The position numbers were made by a program, and so were the translations under genes. Source: Helicobacter salomonis (GTDB lineage: Bacteria; Campylobacterota; Campylobacteria; Campylobacterales; Helicobacteraceae). From it: a stretch of 54,366 bases of DNA. The DNA is taken from the NCBI RefSeq assembly GCF_017979425.1, contig NZ_JAERIS010000008.1, forward strand, positions 1 through 54,366. Direction: 5' to 3'. Below are positions 7,646 through 19,215 of this stretch, piece by piece. Below the pieces are notes generated by a model. That model made no database searches and was not told where the DNA came from. It was given only the letters and a program-made list of their open reading frames with translations. Each line of letters begins with the position of its first letter. The stretch's first letter is position 1.

Positions 7646-8847
7646 TTGCGTTCCTTATAGTGCATGTACTCAAAGCTTTTGAGTAATGTGAACTTGTCAT
7701 GGGCTAGCATCCCTAGGGCGGGCAGGGCAATACCGTTGAAAGTGTTATTTTTGACGATCGTGTAATGCAACATGTCTTTAAAGACAATTCGATCGCCCGC
7801 TTTCAAGGGGGTTTCAAAACAATAAGGGCCGATGAAATCCCCAGCTAGACAGCTTGCTCCCCCTAAAAAGTAGCTAAATGCCCCTATCTCACATGCCTCC
7901 TCTATGCTGCCATCTTTAGCTACCTTGAACAGATCTGGCTTATAGGGCATTTCCAAACAATCGGGCATGTGATTGGTGATGCTCACATCCAAGATCGCAA
8001 TCTGCGCCCCATTGTGCACAATATCCACCACACTAGAGAGCAAAAAGCCGCTCTGCCAGCCTACTGCTTCTCCGGGTTCACAAAAAATATCTTTGAGATT
8101 GGGATAATCTGCTTTGAGTGCTTGCACCGCTGATATTAAGACCTCTAGGGCATAACCCTCCTTAGTGATATGCTGCCCTCCGCCCATGTTCAGCCATTCC
8201 ATCTGTACTAGAGTTGCACCAAAATGACGGCAGACATGCTCCAAGGTTTCTTGCAAAGCAGGCGCGTCCTGTTCACAATGGGTGTGGAAGTGCAATCCGC
8301 TCACTCCCTCTAAACCATAGTGTGCCATACCCTCCACGAAGGCCTGAGGGGTGATACCCAAACGGCTATGGGGTGCGCAAGGGTTATAGATTATGGGTTG
8401 TACACGGCTGTGGAGAGGATTAATGCGCAGACCCATTTTAATGGGAGAAAGCCCCAATTTTTCTAGCTTCTTGTTTTTAGCGAACACCAAACCTTTATAG
8501 GTGTGGTATTGGGCAAAAGAATTAAAGATGATATGAGTTGCAATGGGCAAAATCTGCGCAATATCGCCGGGTTTAAAAGCAGGACTAAAGACGCAGATTT
8601 CTTTGCCACTCTCTCTGGAGCCAAATTCTTCATAGGCTAGTAAAGCTTCATGCACGCCACTTGCGCAACAACCATGCAAACTTGCACGCACCCACTCAAA
8701 ACTCCGCCAGAAGGCAAAGCCCTTGAGTGCGAGTAAAATTTTGATGCCTGCTTCTCTCTGTGTTCGCTCCAAAATGCTTAAATTGTGCTGCAATTTCGCC
8801 AGTTCAAGCACATAACAGGGTGAGGGAATCGCGTGGTAATCTAACAT
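7642..8847 (-). CDS. nspC: Carboxynorspermidine/carboxyspermidine decarboxylase
   Basis: Predicted 401 aa PLP enzyme of the alanine-racemase/ornithine-decarboxylase fold III class. The N-terminal PLP-Lys segment is LLALKGFAFW; GLHFHTHCEQ, the glycine-rich GGGQH, the FCEPGEA motif and a C-terminal DFIGPYCFETP segment match NspC (HP0020). It decarboxylates carboxyspermidine to spermidine in the alternative polyamine route of epsilonproteobacteria. The ATG at 8847 overlaps the cheV stop (TGATG), so it is translationally coupled to cheV, the same pairing as HP0019-HP0020. Its partner, carboxyspermidine dehydrogenase, is not in this window. Confidence 0.95.
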   Translation of the reverse strand: MLDYHAIPSPCYVLELAKLQHNLSILERTQREAGIKILLALKGFAFWRSFEWVRASLHGCCASGVHEALLAYEEFGSRESGKEICVFSPAFKPGDIAQILPIATHIIFNSFAQYHTYKGLVFAKNKKLEKLGLSPIKMGLRINPLHSRVQPIIYNPCAPHSRLGITPQAFVEGMAHYGLEGVSGLHFHTHCEQDAPALQETLEHVCRHFGATLVQMEWLNMGGGQHITKEGYALEVLISAVQALKADYPNLKDIFCEPGEAVGWQSGFLLSSVVDIVHNGAQIAILDVSITNHMPDCLEMPYKPDLFKVAKDGSIEEACEIGAFSYFLGGASCLAGDFIGPYCFETPLKAGDRIVFKDMLHYTIVKNNTFNGIALPALGMLAHDKFTLLKSFEYMHYKERN

Positions 8848-9818
8848 CAAAGACTTTTAACAGGCAAGAATTGCTTAATAATGCGCTCAACATCTAAAGG
8901 ATTGGATTTAGAAATGAAATCATCAGCATGCAGGGAGCGCGCCATTTCTTCATTGCTACTCCCACTCATCGAAGAATTCACAACAATGGGAATCTTTGCT
9001 GTCGTCGAGTCTGACTTCACACGCCTAATCACTTCAAATCCACTCGCTTCTGGCATCTCTAAATCCGTGATGATGAGTCCAATATCCCCAACGACCGTGT
9101 CTTTATCAAAGAGATAGTTTAAAAGTTGCTGCCCATTGATAAAATCGATGTGCTTGATGCCCAATTTGTCTAAAATCACCTGCATGGTCTTGACTACGCT
9201 GGGGGAATCGTCGGCAAATAAAACCACTTTATCGCTGTAGAGTTGTGAAAGTCTACTCAACTCTTCATGGCTCTCCTCCTCAATCCAAGGGAAGACATCG
9301 GTGAGCATCTTTTCAATATCCACCACCTGCACCAGCCGCCCATCAAAATAACGGGTGCGACTCACTAACTTGGAATTACCCGTATTGCCTCCCACGCCCG
9401 CACTCTGCTCGATCTCTGTCCATTTCTTATTGAGAATACGATCGGCCTCATAGATTCGCACCCCAATGGTCCAGCGTGAAAACTCGCAAATCATAATAAT
9501 ATCGTTTTCATCGGGGCTTTTCTCGATTCTAAAGGGGCGCAGGTCTTTCTGCTTATTATTGCTATCGTAGTAAAACCACTTCTTCATGTCAATGAGGGGA
9601 ATTGTCAACTCCCTGATGATAATGAGCCCTTCGACCAGTGAGTTAGGTTCATGACTAATCATGGTCAAACTTCCATTGTATTTCACTACCTCGCGGATTT
9701 TAAAGACATTCACGGCATAAAGGTCTTTATTCTTGCCCAATCTAAAGCACAAGAGTTGCAACTCATTATTGCGGTGTAAATTAGTAACTTGATCGATATG
9801 GGCGAGGTTATTGGCCAT
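8847..9818 (-). CDS. cheV: Chemotaxis coupling protein CheV (CheV1 type)
   Basis: Predicted 323 aa. Residues ~1-170 form a CheW-like domain (QLLCFRLG, YAVNVFKIREVV, GLIIIRELTIPLIDM) that links receptors to CheA. Residues ~195-320 form a receiver domain with acidic DDSPS, phosphoacceptor Asp in LIITDLEMPEASG, the VNSS Thr/Ser switch and the FISKSNP Lys. H. pylori has three CheV proteins; sequence and the adjacent nspC match CheV1 (HP0019). The ATG at 9818 has AAGGAG upstream and a TATAAT box at 9845-9850. It acts at the inner face of polar chemoreceptor arrays. Confidence 0.96.
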   Translation of the reverse strand: MANNLAHIDQVTNLHRNNELQLLCFRLGKNKDLYAVNVFKIREVVKYNGSLTMISHEPNSLVEGLIIIRELTIPLIDMKKWFYYDSNNKQKDLRPFRIEKSPDENDIIMICEFSRWTIGVRIYEADRILNKKWTEIEQSAGVGGNTGNSKLVSRTRYFDGRLVQVVDIEKMLTDVFPWIEEESHEELSRLSQLYSDKVVLFADDSPSVVKTMQVILDKLGIKHIDFINGQQLLNYLFDKDTVVGDIGLIITDLEMPEASGFEVIRRVKSDSTTAKIPIVVNSSMSGSSNEEMARSLHADDFISKSNPLDVERIIKQFLPVKSL

Positions 9819-9844
9819 AAACTCTCCTTAAACAGAATAAACGC

Positions 9845-9850
9845 ATTATA
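9845..9850 (-). promoter_or_regulatory. -10 box of the cheV-nspC operon
   Basis: Minus-strand TATAAT lies 26 bases upstream of the cheV ATG. The spacing leaves a short leader containing the AAGGAG ribosome site. Confidence 0.65.
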
Positions 9851-9856
9851 ACATGG

Positions 9857-10956
9857 CTATACATTGAACCTAAAATGCATCACATCCCCATCTTGCACAA
9901 TGTAATCCTTGCCCTCAATGCGCAATGCACCCTTTTCCTTGGCTCCTTGTTCTCCCCCGTAGGCGATAAAATCTTTGTAGGCAATGGTTTCAGCGCGGAT
10001 AAAACCTTTTTCAAAGTCCTTGTGAATCACCCCTGCAGCTGTTGGTGCCTTAGACCCTTTGGCAATGGTCCAGGCGCGCACCTCCTTGACCCCAGCCGTG
10101 AAATAGCTCATCAGCCCTAGCGCATCAAAACCCAGGCGGATAATCTGATCCAACCCGCTCTGCTCCACGCCCAAACTCTGCAAAAACTCCTGTGCCTCCA
10201 GTTCCTCCATGCTCACAAGCTCTTCTTCAAGTTTGGCACACAGCCCCACAAAGCCCGTCTTCCTCGCTTTGGCTAGTTCCTGCACGCTTAAGGCATGCGC
10301 ATTCAACGCACTCACATGCGCCTCATTTACATTGGCCACATAGATCATCGTCTTGGCACTTAAAAAACGCAGCTCTTGGTCGAGTTCTAAAAAAGTGGGG
10401 TGATCCTTTTGTGCGAATGCACTCGCGGGCCTTAATTCATTTAAATGCGCTAAAAGCGCGCGCGCAAGCTCCAACTGTGCCCCTGCCTCTTTAGAATTCT
10501 TAGCGAGCTTCTCTAGGCGTTCTAAGCGTTTTTGCAAAGACTGGATGTCGGCTAGAATGAGTTCGATTTCAATAGTTTCAATGTCCGCTAAAGGGTTGAT
10601 CACAGAGTTGACATGCACCACATCGCTATCTTCAAAACAGCGCACCACATGCAAGATCACGGCGCACTCACGCACATGCGCTAAAAACTGATTTCCCAAG
10701 CCCTCACCCTGAGAAGCCCCCTTGATGAGCCCAGCGATGTCTACAAACTCTACGCTTGAGTGTTGGATACGCTCAGGCTTGACAATGCGCGCTAATTCAC
10801 CCAAGCGCGCATCGGGCACATCTACAAGGGCTTTATTGGGATCGATGGTGCAGAAAGGGTAGTTAGCGCTTTGGGCTTGGGCACTGCGGGTGAGCGCGTT
10901 GAATAAACTCGATTTGCCCACATTGGGCAGACCTACGATTCCAATGGAGAGTCCCA

Positions 10957-10957
<1 letters not shown>
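9857..10957 (-). CDS. ychF: Ribosome-binding ATPase YchF (Obg-like)
   Basis: Predicted 366 aa, the usual length. G1 is GLPNVGKSS, G3 is DIAGLIKGA and the G4 position is NVNEA rather than NKxD, which explains the ATP preference of YchF. A coiled-coil insert (~125-200) and the C-terminal TGS domain (FTAGVKEVRAWTI ... GDVMHFRFNV) complete the architecture. I choose GTG 10957 as start because it overlaps the pepA TAG by one base and yields the canonical (M)GLSIGIVGLPN start; the frame stays open 33 bases upstream. It is the last gene of the folD-to-ychF series, matching HP0569. Confidence 0.95.
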
Positions 10958-13061
<2,104 letters not shown>

Positions 13062-13080
13062 CAATGCCCACTTTGAAGAT

Positions 13081-13629
13081 TTAGCATGGATACTCCAGAA
13101 CGCTAAATGTATTGACTTTTTCTGCCATCTTATCTAAACCCCCTAACTCCTGCAAATTGATCAGAAAACATGCTTCCAAACACTTCGCTTGTAATCTCGC
13201 TAAAAGCTCTAAGCTGGCTAGGGCCGTGCCCCCTGTTGCGATTAAATCATCTATCAGCAAGACATGCGCGTCTTTGATCTCTCGAAATGCGTCTGTGTGC
13301 ATCTCTACACTATCGCTACCATATTCGAGTTGATATTGTGCGCTAATTGTTTTAAAAGGTAATTTGCCTTTTTTGCGTATGGGCACAAAGCCCACCCCCA
13401 ATGCATAAGCAAGTGCTGCACCCAAGATAAAGCCCCGCGCTTCAATACCCACCACAAAATCAATGCTGTGATGCTGGTAGCGCAGTTTTAAGGTGTCTAT
13501 TAATCTGGAAAAGAGCACGGGATGGTTGATGAGCGGGGTGATATCTCTGAATAGAATACCACTCCTAGGATAGTCCTTGACTTCTCTAATAGCCTCTTGG
13601 AGTTGGGCTTTGAGTTTTTGAGTAAACAT
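13081..13629 (-). CDS. apt: Adenine phosphoribosyltransferase
   Basis: Predicted 182 aa. It salvages adenine to AMP with PRPP. The N-terminal YPRSGILFRDITPL, central GIEARGFILGAALAYALG, and the PRPP-binding loop VLLIDDLIATGGTA near residues 125-138 are characteristic. The ATG at 13629 has AAGGAG upstream. It sits 8 bp downstream of the small coiled-coil gene in the folD-to-ychF operon (HP0572). The C-terminal end is slightly longer than in E. coli. Confidence 0.96.
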   Translation of the reverse strand: MFTQKLKAQLQEAIREVKDYPRSGILFRDITPLINHPVLFSRLIDTLKLRYQHHSIDFVVGIEARGFILGAALAYALGVGFVPIRKKGKLPFKTISAQYQLEYGSDSVEMHTDAFREIKDAHVLLIDDLIATGGTALASLELLARLQAKCLEACFLINLQELGGLDKMAEKVNTFSVLEYPC

Positions 13630-13637
13630 CGATCTCC

Positions 13638-13970
13638 TTACAATAACGCTTCAATTTTTTGTTCTAGCTCACGAATACGAGCTTTGTATTGATCGGTTTC
13701 GAGGCGGTATTGGGCGTTGCGCTGCTTGAGCACCTTGACTTCATCCTTGAGCGCATTCATTTCATGGGTCAAGATATCAATATTTCCTAGAGATCGTTGG
13801 AGCTGCAATTGGTGTTTTTGAATCAACACCTCCGCCTCCTGCAAGGTGAGCTTCATAGATGCAGCGTATTTTTCTTGTCGTTTAGCCACTGAGCGGTAGA
13901 AAAACGCACGAATAGCCATATAGGTAACAAACAACACAATGAGGGTGATGATCATCCATTGGGCTAGCAT
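13638..13970 (-). CDS. Small single-pass membrane protein with coiled coil (HP0573-like)
   Basis: Predicted 110 aa: one N-terminal transmembrane helix (about residues 4-24) followed by a Gln/Glu/Leu-rich coiled coil to the C-terminus. There is no catalytic motif. The ATG at 13970 overlaps the rpiB stop by 7 bases, and AGGAC precedes it. Position between rpiB and apt matches HP0573, whose function I do not know. It may scaffold at the inner membrane, but that is only suggested by shape. Confidence 0.82.
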   Translation of the reverse strand: MLAQWMIITLIVLFVTYMAIRAFFYRSVAKRQEKYAASMKLTLQEAEVLIQKHQLQLQRSLGNIDILTHEMNALKDEVKVLKQRNAQYRLETDQYKARIRELEQKIEALL

Positions 13971-14398
13971 AGGCGGATGTCCTCTAATTTAGCGATTCGG
14001 CGCACATGCCGCCCTCCCTCAAATGCCGTGTGTAAAAACGCATGTAAAATGCTCTGCGCCACTCCAAAGCCAACCACATTCTGACCCAAGCAGAGCACAT
14101 TAGCATCATTATGCAAGCGCGCCATTTTTGCCATGTAAGCATCCGTACACAGCGCCGCTCGTATGCGAGGTATTTTATTGCATGCGATGCTCATGCCAAT
14201 CCCACTTCCACACACTAGAACCCCTACAGCTTCTTCGTGCAAATCCCGGGCAAGTTGCTGGGCAATATCGGGGTAATCTACTTGAGTGCCCCTGGGGGGT
14301 TTGTATATCTTAAGCCGTGCCTCTTCTTCTTTCAGAAGTCTCTCTAAAAACTCTGCTAAATCTAACCCTGCATGATCACAACCTAGTAACACTTCCAT
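13964..14398 (-). CDS. rpiB: Ribose-5-phosphate isomerase B
   Basis: Predicted 144 aa, the family length. It interconverts ribulose 5-phosphate and ribose 5-phosphate. Conserved N-terminal GCDHAGLDLAEFL, VDYPDIA, and the active-site segment GVLVCGSGIGMSIACNKI with Cys (catalytic base) and the phosphate-binding Gly/Ser residues are visible. ALCTDAYMAKMARLHNDANVLCLG completes the signature in shortened form. It starts directly next to the lepB stop. It supplies ribose phosphate for Prs and sits in the same operon as apt. Confidence 0.96.
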   Translation of the reverse strand: MEVLLGCDHAGLDLAEFLERLLKEEEARLKIYKPPRGTQVDYPDIAQQLARDLHEEAVGVLVCGSGIGMSIACNKIPRIRAALCTDAYMAKMARLHNDANVLCLGQNVVGFGVAQSILHAFLHTAFEGGRHVRRIAKLEDIRLC

Positions 14399-15253
14399 TC
14401 ACTTCCCTTTAGCCGCCAACGCCTCTAAGCCCTGCAAACTCTTGAACATGCGCTTCCAACGCACTTTAAAGATTTCCTTAGGGCTATGCATGTCCTGGCT
14501 ATTGGTTAAGTTAATACTAAAGTAGACAAACCATGGCGTGCCCACAATATGGCTATAGGACACACTTCCCCAAAAGCGTGAATCGCTGCTATCGTCCCGA
14601 TTATCCCCGATCATGAAGAAGTGATCGGGCTTAACTTTGGTATAAAATACTACCTCATCACCCAAGTCCATCTCCTGCATGCTCACGGACATGCCCTTAG
14701 CACCAAATTGATGGTGGTAGAGAGCTCGCATGACCTGAAAAGTCTGATTGTTTCGGGCGTAAAAAATTCCTTTGTGCTCTGAAGCATAGGGAGCAAAGAC
14801 AAAATCCCTCCCTAAAAACTGCTTAATTTTATGGTGAGGAAAGCGCTTAGTAATATAGGTGGGATCACTCTCACTCTCAAAAGGGCGCAGGTAAAAGCCG
14901 TCCTGATTGAAAATGACCTCATCACCCCCTACCGCAAAAAGGCGTTTGACATAGTAACCCTTATCTTGAGGGGGGATAAAGACCACCACCTCGCCCCGAT
15001 TGGGGCGCTTCCCCTCTATCAAATGCCCATTTCCCTTAAAATCTGGCAAGAGCGGGATATCTAGCCATGGAAGTCTGGGGATACTAATTCCATAGGCAAA
15101 CTTCTTTACAAAGAGCATATCCCCCTCATAGAGAGTCCCCACCATCGAACGCGAGGGGATAATGAAAGCTTGTGCGACGAAGAAGATCGCCAAAAGCACC
15201 AAGATAATTGTCCCCACCCAACTAGACGCAAAACGCGATAAGGTTTTTAGCAT
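14399..15253 (-). CDS. lepB: Signal peptidase I
   Basis: Predicted 284 aa inner-membrane protease that removes signal peptides from Sec and Tat substrates. One N-terminal transmembrane helix is followed by the catalytic Ser motif [11 protein letters not shown], the Lys general base in [13 protein letters not shown], and the box E signature [14 protein letters not shown]. It would process the several exported proteins at the right end of this window. The ATG at 15253 overlaps the folD stop. Matches HP0576. Confidence 0.97.
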   Translation of the reverse strand: MLKTLSRFASSWVGTIILVLLAIFFVAQAFIIPSRSMVGTLYEGDMLFVKKFAYGISIPRLPWLDIPLLPDFKGNGHLIEGKRPNRGEVVVFIPPQDKGYYVKRLFAVGGDEVIFNQDGFYLRPFESESDPTYITKRFPHHKIKQFLGRDFVFAPYASEHKGIFYARNNQTFQVMRALYHHQFGAKGMSVSMQEMDLGDEVVFYTKVKPDHFFMIGDNRDDSSDSRFWGSVSYSHIVGTPWFVYFSINLTNSQDMHSPKEIFKVRWKRMFKSLQGLEALAAKGK

Positions 15254-16098
15254 GAACGCTCCAACAAGCTAGATTGAGCAGCTAAAAGCGTGTTCTGCAA
15301 GAGGGCGCTAATGGTCATAGGCCCTACTCCGCCGGGTACAGGAGTGATGTAGCTGACTTTGTGGTGCACCGCTTCAAAATCCACATCGCCTACAACCTTA
15401 TCCCCCTGCTTGCTAATCCCAATGTCCACCACCACTGCCCCCTCTTTGAGTAAATCTGGACCGATGAGTCCGGGTTTACCTACACCCACACACACAATAT
15501 CTGCCTTTTGGGTGTACATGCGCAAATCCTTCGTGAGAATATGACATACACTCACGCTAGCCCCTGCATTGAGCATCAAGGAAGCTAGGGGCTTGCCAAT
15601 AATATTGCTTGCCCCCACAATGACCACATCCTGTCCCCTAATGGGAACTTGATAATGTTCCAAAAGCTGCATGACCCCCATCGCTGTAGCCGGCAAAAAG
15701 CCCCTGAGCAGACTATCTGAATAAACCCGTCCCACATTGAGCGGGTGAAAACCATCTACATCCTTACTAGGATCGATGGCCTCCAAAATTTCGCGCGTAT
15801 CCATGTGTGCGGGCAGAGGGAGTTGGACCAAAATTCCATGCACCTGCGAATCGTGGTTGAGTGTGCGCAAGATCTCTAAAAGTTCACTCTGCGGCGTAGA
15901 CTCCCCTAGGCGCTGAATCTGACAGGTAATCCCCACCCGTGCACATGCCCTAGCTTTCATCTGCACATAAAGCTGGCTGGCTGGATTATCTCCCACCAGC
16001 ACCACCGCCAAAACAGGTGCCATGCCCAGGCGTGCCACCTCCTCTTGCAAAATTTCCTCTTTGTGTTTTGCTAAGGCCTGCCCATTCAGTAAGACCAT
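15247..16098 (-). CDS. folD: Bifunctional methylenetetrahydrofolate dehydrogenase/cyclohydrolase
   Basis: Predicted 283 aa. It converts 5,10-methylene-THF to 10-formyl-THF for purine and formyl-Met synthesis. Conserved segments are YVQMKARAC (catalytic Lys region), [28 protein letters not shown], the NADP-binding [14 protein letters not shown], and the C-terminal [12 protein letters not shown]. The frame is open upstream to 16134, but AGGA lies five bases before the ATG at 16098, and this start matches known FolD lengths. First gene of the operon down to ychF (HP0577 side). Confidence 0.95.
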   Translation of the reverse strand: MVLLNGQALAKHKEEILQEEVARLGMAPVLAVVLVGDNPASQLYVQMKARACARVGITCQIQRLGESTPQSELLEILRTLNHDSQVHGILVQLPLPAHMDTREILEAIDPSKDVDGFHPLNVGRVYSDSLLRGFLPATAMGVMQLLEHYQVPIRGQDVVIVGASNIIGKPLASLMLNAGASVSVCHILTKDLRMYTQKADIVCVGVGKPGLIGPDLLKEGAVVVDIGISKQGDKVVGDVDFEAVHHKVSYITPVPGGVGPMTISALLQNTLLAAQSSLLERSC

Positions 16099-16122
16099 GT
16101 CCATCCTAAGAAATTTTTGCGC

Positions 16123-16129
16123 TATTATA
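16123..16129. promoter_or_regulatory. Overlapping divergent -10 boxes for folD and the cytochrome gene
   Basis: Plus-strand TATTATA contains TATTAT reading rightward (16123-16128) and TATAAT reading leftward (16124-16129). Only 57 bp separate the divergent folD and cytochrome starts, so both promoters probably share this near-palindromic box. Confidence 0.5.
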
Positions 16130-16155
16130 GTCAAAATTCTCTGAAAGGGGCTGGT

Positions 16156-16518
16156 ATGCGTCGAGCGATGATTGCATGGCTATGTTTAGGCGGATTTGGC
16201 ATGGGTGCGCAGAACACACCCAAAAACAAAGACAACAGCTTCATCACCATTTTGGAGTATGGTAAAGAGCTATATAAGAACCCTAGAGATATCAGCTGTG
16301 TAAAATGCCACGGCTTATTAGGGGAGGAGCGAGTAATTACCCGCTATGTCCATCACAACAAAGAACGCATCTTCAGCGCCCCCCCCATCTACAACCTGAG
16401 CTTTGAGCGCTTCAAAAGTGCCCTAGAGCGGGGACGATCCATCATGCCTAAATACAACCTCACTCCTGATGAGATCAAGGCAATCTATTACTACATCACC
16501 TCCTCGCACAAGAACTAA
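16156..16518 (+). CDS. Periplasmic mono-haem c-type cytochrome
   Basis: Predicted 120 aa with a Sec signal peptide (cleavage probably near residues 18-20, GMGAQ). A single CxxCH haem site, CVKCH, follows ~30 residues into the mature protein; the distal Met ligand is probably in [13 protein letters not shown], a common class I cytochrome c pattern before the last helix (IKAIYYYI). The ATG at 16156 has GAAAGGGG upstream; the frame is open 39 bases earlier but without a ribosome site. It is divergent from folD and converges with thiC by 4 bases. Redox partner unknown; it is not the typical cytochrome c553. Confidence 0.88.
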   Translation: MRRAMIAWLCLGGFGMGAQNTPKNKDNSFITILEYGKELYKNPRDISCVKCHGLLGEERVITRYVHHNKERIFSAPPIYNLSFERFKSALERGRSIMPKYNLTPDEIKAIYYYITSSHKN

Positions 16519-17864
16519 GCTCCCTGCGCATCTTTATTATAGCGCTTGAACACTTCTTGACTCACCTTATAGCTGCAAAACTTGGGCCCGCACATGGAGC
16601 AAAATTCTGCTTCTTTAAATACTTCTTGAGGTAGAGCTTCATCGTGGTATTCACGCGCACGCTCTGGGTCAAGGGCGAGCTCAAACTGCTTGTTCCACTC
16701 GAAAGCGTAGCGCGCATCGCTCATCAAGTCATCGCGCACGCGTGCGTTTATCCGACCTCGTGCGATGTCGGCAGCATGGGCGGCGATTTTGTAGGCTAGA
16801 ATCCCCTCTCTAACATCTTTGGCATTGGGCAAGCCTAGATGCTCTTTGGGCGTAACATAACAGAGCATTGCTACTCCTTTCCACGCGGCTACACATGCCC
16901 CAATCGCACTAGCGATATGATCGTAGCCAGCAGCAATGTCGGTAACCAAAGGTCCTAGCACATAAAAGGGAGCTTGGTTACAAAACTCCTGTTGGAGCTT
17001 GACATTGCGTTCGATCTGATTCAAGGGCACATGTCCAGGACCCTCAATCATCACCTGCACATCTTTTTTATAAGCGCGTTGTGCCAACTCACCCAATACT
17101 TTCAACTCGGCAAATTGGGCGGTGTCGCTCGCATCGGCTAAACAACCCGGGCGTAGCGAATCCCCCAAACTCAAACTCACATCGTATTGCTGACAAATGG
17201 CAAGAATATCATCAAAGGCATCATAAAAGGGGTTTTGTTTGTGATAATGCATCATCCAAGAGGCCATCAAACTCCCCCCCCGACTCACAATGCCCATTTT
17301 GCGCTTGCTCACAAAGGGCATGTGCTCAAGTAAAAACCCGCAGTGGATGGTAAAATAACTCACCCCCTGTTTGGCTTGTTTTTCTAATACCCCTAACATC
17401 GTGTCGATGTCTAGTTTCATCACATCGTTGTTCACATCGTGCAAAATTTGATACATCGGCACGGTGCCGATAGGCACACTGGAGGCATTGATAATCTCTT
17501 GGCGAATCGTATCTAAATCCCCCCCGGTGGAGAGATCCATCACCGTGTCTGCCCCGTATTTGATAGCCACTTGGAGTTTTTGTACTTCTTCATCCACCGA
17601 GTGGATGATGGCAGAACTGCCAATATTGGCGTTAATCTTAGTTTTTAACGCGATTCCAATGCCCATGGGCTCTAAATTTTGGTGTTGGATATTCGCCGGA
17701 ATGATCAAACGCCCGCGTGCCACTTCAGAGCGTACCAATTCCGGACTAACTTCCTCCACATTGGCAATATAAGCCATCTCTTCGGTGATCACGCCCTTTT
17801 TAGCGTAGTGCAACTGGGTTTTAATGGGATCGTTGGCGCGTTTGGCGCAGTACTCACGACTCAT
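16515..17864 (-). CDS. thiC: Phosphomethylpyrimidine synthase
   Basis: Predicted 449 aa radical-SAM enzyme that rearranges AIR to HMP-phosphate, the pyrimidine half of thiamine. Visible are [17 protein letters not shown], the catalytic-core segments [18 protein letters not shown] and [13 protein letters not shown], and the C-terminal cluster motif CSMCGPKFC (CxxCxxxxC). The length fits the short bacterial form without the plant/enterobacterial extension. The coding strand has a G8 run (17274-17281). No TPP riboswitch motif is seen in the 169 bp upstream gap. No other thiamine gene is adjacent. To my knowledge H. pylori keeps only salvage genes, so this is a difference. Confidence 0.96.
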   Translation of the reverse strand: MSREYCAKRANDPIKTQLHYAKKGVITEEMAYIANVEEVSPELVRSEVARGRLIIPANIQHQNLEPMGIGIALKTKINANIGSSAIIHSVDEEVQKLQVAIKYGADTVMDLSTGGDLDTIRQEIINASSVPIGTVPMYQILHDVNNDVMKLDIDTMLGVLEKQAKQGVSYFTIHCGFLLEHMPFVSKRKMGIVSRGGSLMASWMMHYHKQNPFYDAFDDILAICQQYDVSLSLGDSLRPGCLADASDTAQFAELKVLGELAQRAYKKDVQVMIEGPGHVPLNQIERNVKLQQEFCNQAPFYVLGPLVTDIAAGYDHIASAIGACVAAWKGVAMLCYVTPKEHLGLPNAKDVREGILAYKIAAHAADIARGRINARVRDDLMSDARYAFEWNKQFELALDPERAREYHDEALPQEVFKEAEFCSMCGPKFCSYKVSQEVFKRYNKDAQGA

Positions 17865-17913
17865 GCTACTCCTTTATAGAAAAGTTCTCTAAGACTAGCA
17901 CACTTTTGTATGC

Positions 17914-17948
17914 TATCTCTTAAGTGTTCCTATTGGTAGTATCTCTTA
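17914..17948. repeat. 9 bp direct repeat in the thiC-ispDF gap
   Basis: TATCTCTTA occurs at 17914-17922 and 17940-17948, 26 bases apart, in the divergent intergenic region. A weak third relative (TTCTCTAAG) is nearby at 17885-17893. It could be a repeated regulator half-site for thiC, but no regulator is known to me for it. Confidence 0.4.
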
Positions 17949-18000
17949 GAAAGGATTTGCGCGGAAATTCAATTTTAAGCTACTTTAAAATTTAGGGCAT

Positions 18001-18006
18001 TATAAT
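18001..18006 (+). promoter_or_regulatory. -10 box for ispDF
   Basis: TATAAT lies 28 bases upstream of the TTG start at 18034, at the usual distance for a short leader. Confidence 0.6.
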
Positions 18007-18033
18007 AAATACTTCGCAGAAAAGGTTGAGGTA

Positions 18034-19215
18034 TTGGACTCTGATTTGAGCACTTTCAGACCAATGGGGCTTACTCTAATTTTGGCTGCAGCGGGGAAGG
18101 GGATGCGCTTTGCAGAGAGTTTGGGAAGGGCTGGTCTTAAAAAGCAATGGTTACTTGTGCGCGGAGTGCCCTTGTGGCAAAGGGTGTATGAACAATTTGA
18201 GCGTTTGGGGTGTTTTGAGCGCATTATTTTAGTGGTGAGTCATCGTATTGAGCAGGTGTATGTGCAGCAACGACTCCCAGATGCTCTTGTAGTGTTAGGG
18301 GGAAAGAGCCGTCAAGAGAGTGTGCGAAATGCCCTGGAGCATGTAGAAAGCCGCTTTGTAGTGGTGAGCGATGTAGCACGCTTTGGGCTAGACATGTGTG
18401 TTCTCTCTGAACTTTTGGAAAACATGCGTACCCACGCTCCAGAGGGTGTGGCCCCTGCCCTACCTCCTACAGATACTCTTGTCTATGAGCATAAACCCTT
18501 AATACGAGATCGCGTTCTTTGTGTGCAAACCCCCCAGATTTGCTTGACTTCCGCGCTCCAAAAAGCCTACACATTGGGTAGCTTTAGTGATGAAAGCAGC
18601 GCGTTGCTGCATTCGGGAGCGCGTGTGGAATTCATACAGGGTAGCCCTCATCTACACAAACTTACCAGTGCATGGGATTTGGCCATGCTCGCCCCCCTGC
18701 TAGACCCTCCTACCCAACGCGTTGGGATAGGTTTTGATGTGCATGCCTTTGAATCCAACAAGCCTTTAAAACTAGGAGGCGTGCTGATTGAACCTGGCGA
18801 TTGCCAATACTTAGGGCTAAAAGCCCATAGCGATGGAGATGTGCTCTTACATGCGTTGAGCGATGCGCTCTTGGGAGCGATCCAGGGAGGAGACATTGGA
18901 ATGTATTATAGCGATCAAGATAGGGCATTTATTAACTTGGATTCTACGATCATGGTCAAAGAACTCTATGGGTTAGCCCAAGGTATGGGGCATAGCGTAG
19001 AGAGTGTAGACCTCACGCTCCTAGCTCAAATTCCTAAAATCGCGCCTTATAGGGAACGCATCTGCCAAAGTGTAGCTAGCTTGTTACACATACGACCCCA
19101 TCAAGTCAATCTTAAGGCTACAACAACAGAAAATCTTGGATTCATCGGAAGAAAGGAGGGCATGGGCGCGCAGGCGTTGGTGCAAACTAAAATCTGTCCC
19201 CCAAAAATGGCATGA
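18034..19215 (+). CDS. ispDF: Bifunctional IspD/IspF of the MEP isoprenoid pathway
   Basis: Predicted 393 aa fusion. Residues ~10-230 are the IspD cytidylyltransferase (LAAAGKGMRF, KKQWL, GGKSRQESVRNAL, VVVSDVAR). Residues ~235-393 are IspF, which forms the cyclic diphosphate (GIGFDVHAF with metal Asp/His, LKAHSDGDVLLHALSDALLG, LKATTTENLGFIGRKEG). Fusion of the two is normal in epsilonproteobacteria (HP1020). I place the start at TTG 18034, with AAAAGG eight bases upstream; ATG 18064 without a ribosome site is a fair alternative and still keeps the IspD core. The stop overlaps the regulator start as ATGA. Confidence 0.94.
   Translation: MDSDLSTFRPMGLTLILAAAGKGMRFAESLGRAGLKKQWLLVRGVPLWQRVYEQFERLGCFERIILVVSHRIEQVYVQQRLPDALVVLGGKSRQESVRNALEHVESRFVVVSDVARFGLDMCVLSELLENMRTHAPEGVAPALPPTDTLVYEHKPLIRDRVLCVQTPQICLTSALQKAYTLGSFSDESSALLHSGARVEFIQGSPHLHKLTSAWDLAMLAPLLDPPTQRVGIGFDVHAFESNKPLKLGGVLIEPGDCQYLGLKAHSDGDVLLHALSDALLGAIQGGDIGMYYSDQDRAFINLDSTIMVKELYGLAQGMGHSVESVDLTLLAQIPKIAPYRERICQSVASLLHIRPHQVNLKATTTENLGFIGRKEGMGAQALVQTKICPPKMA

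Noticed and set aside
17865-18033. Possible TPP riboswitch before thiC
   Set aside because: The conserved CUGAGA and the downstream CCUGAUC/GG core are absent on the minus strand; only a 9 bp direct repeat is seen.
18034-19215. IspD and IspF fusion as a novelty
   Set aside because: The bifunctional form is normal in epsilonproteobacteria.
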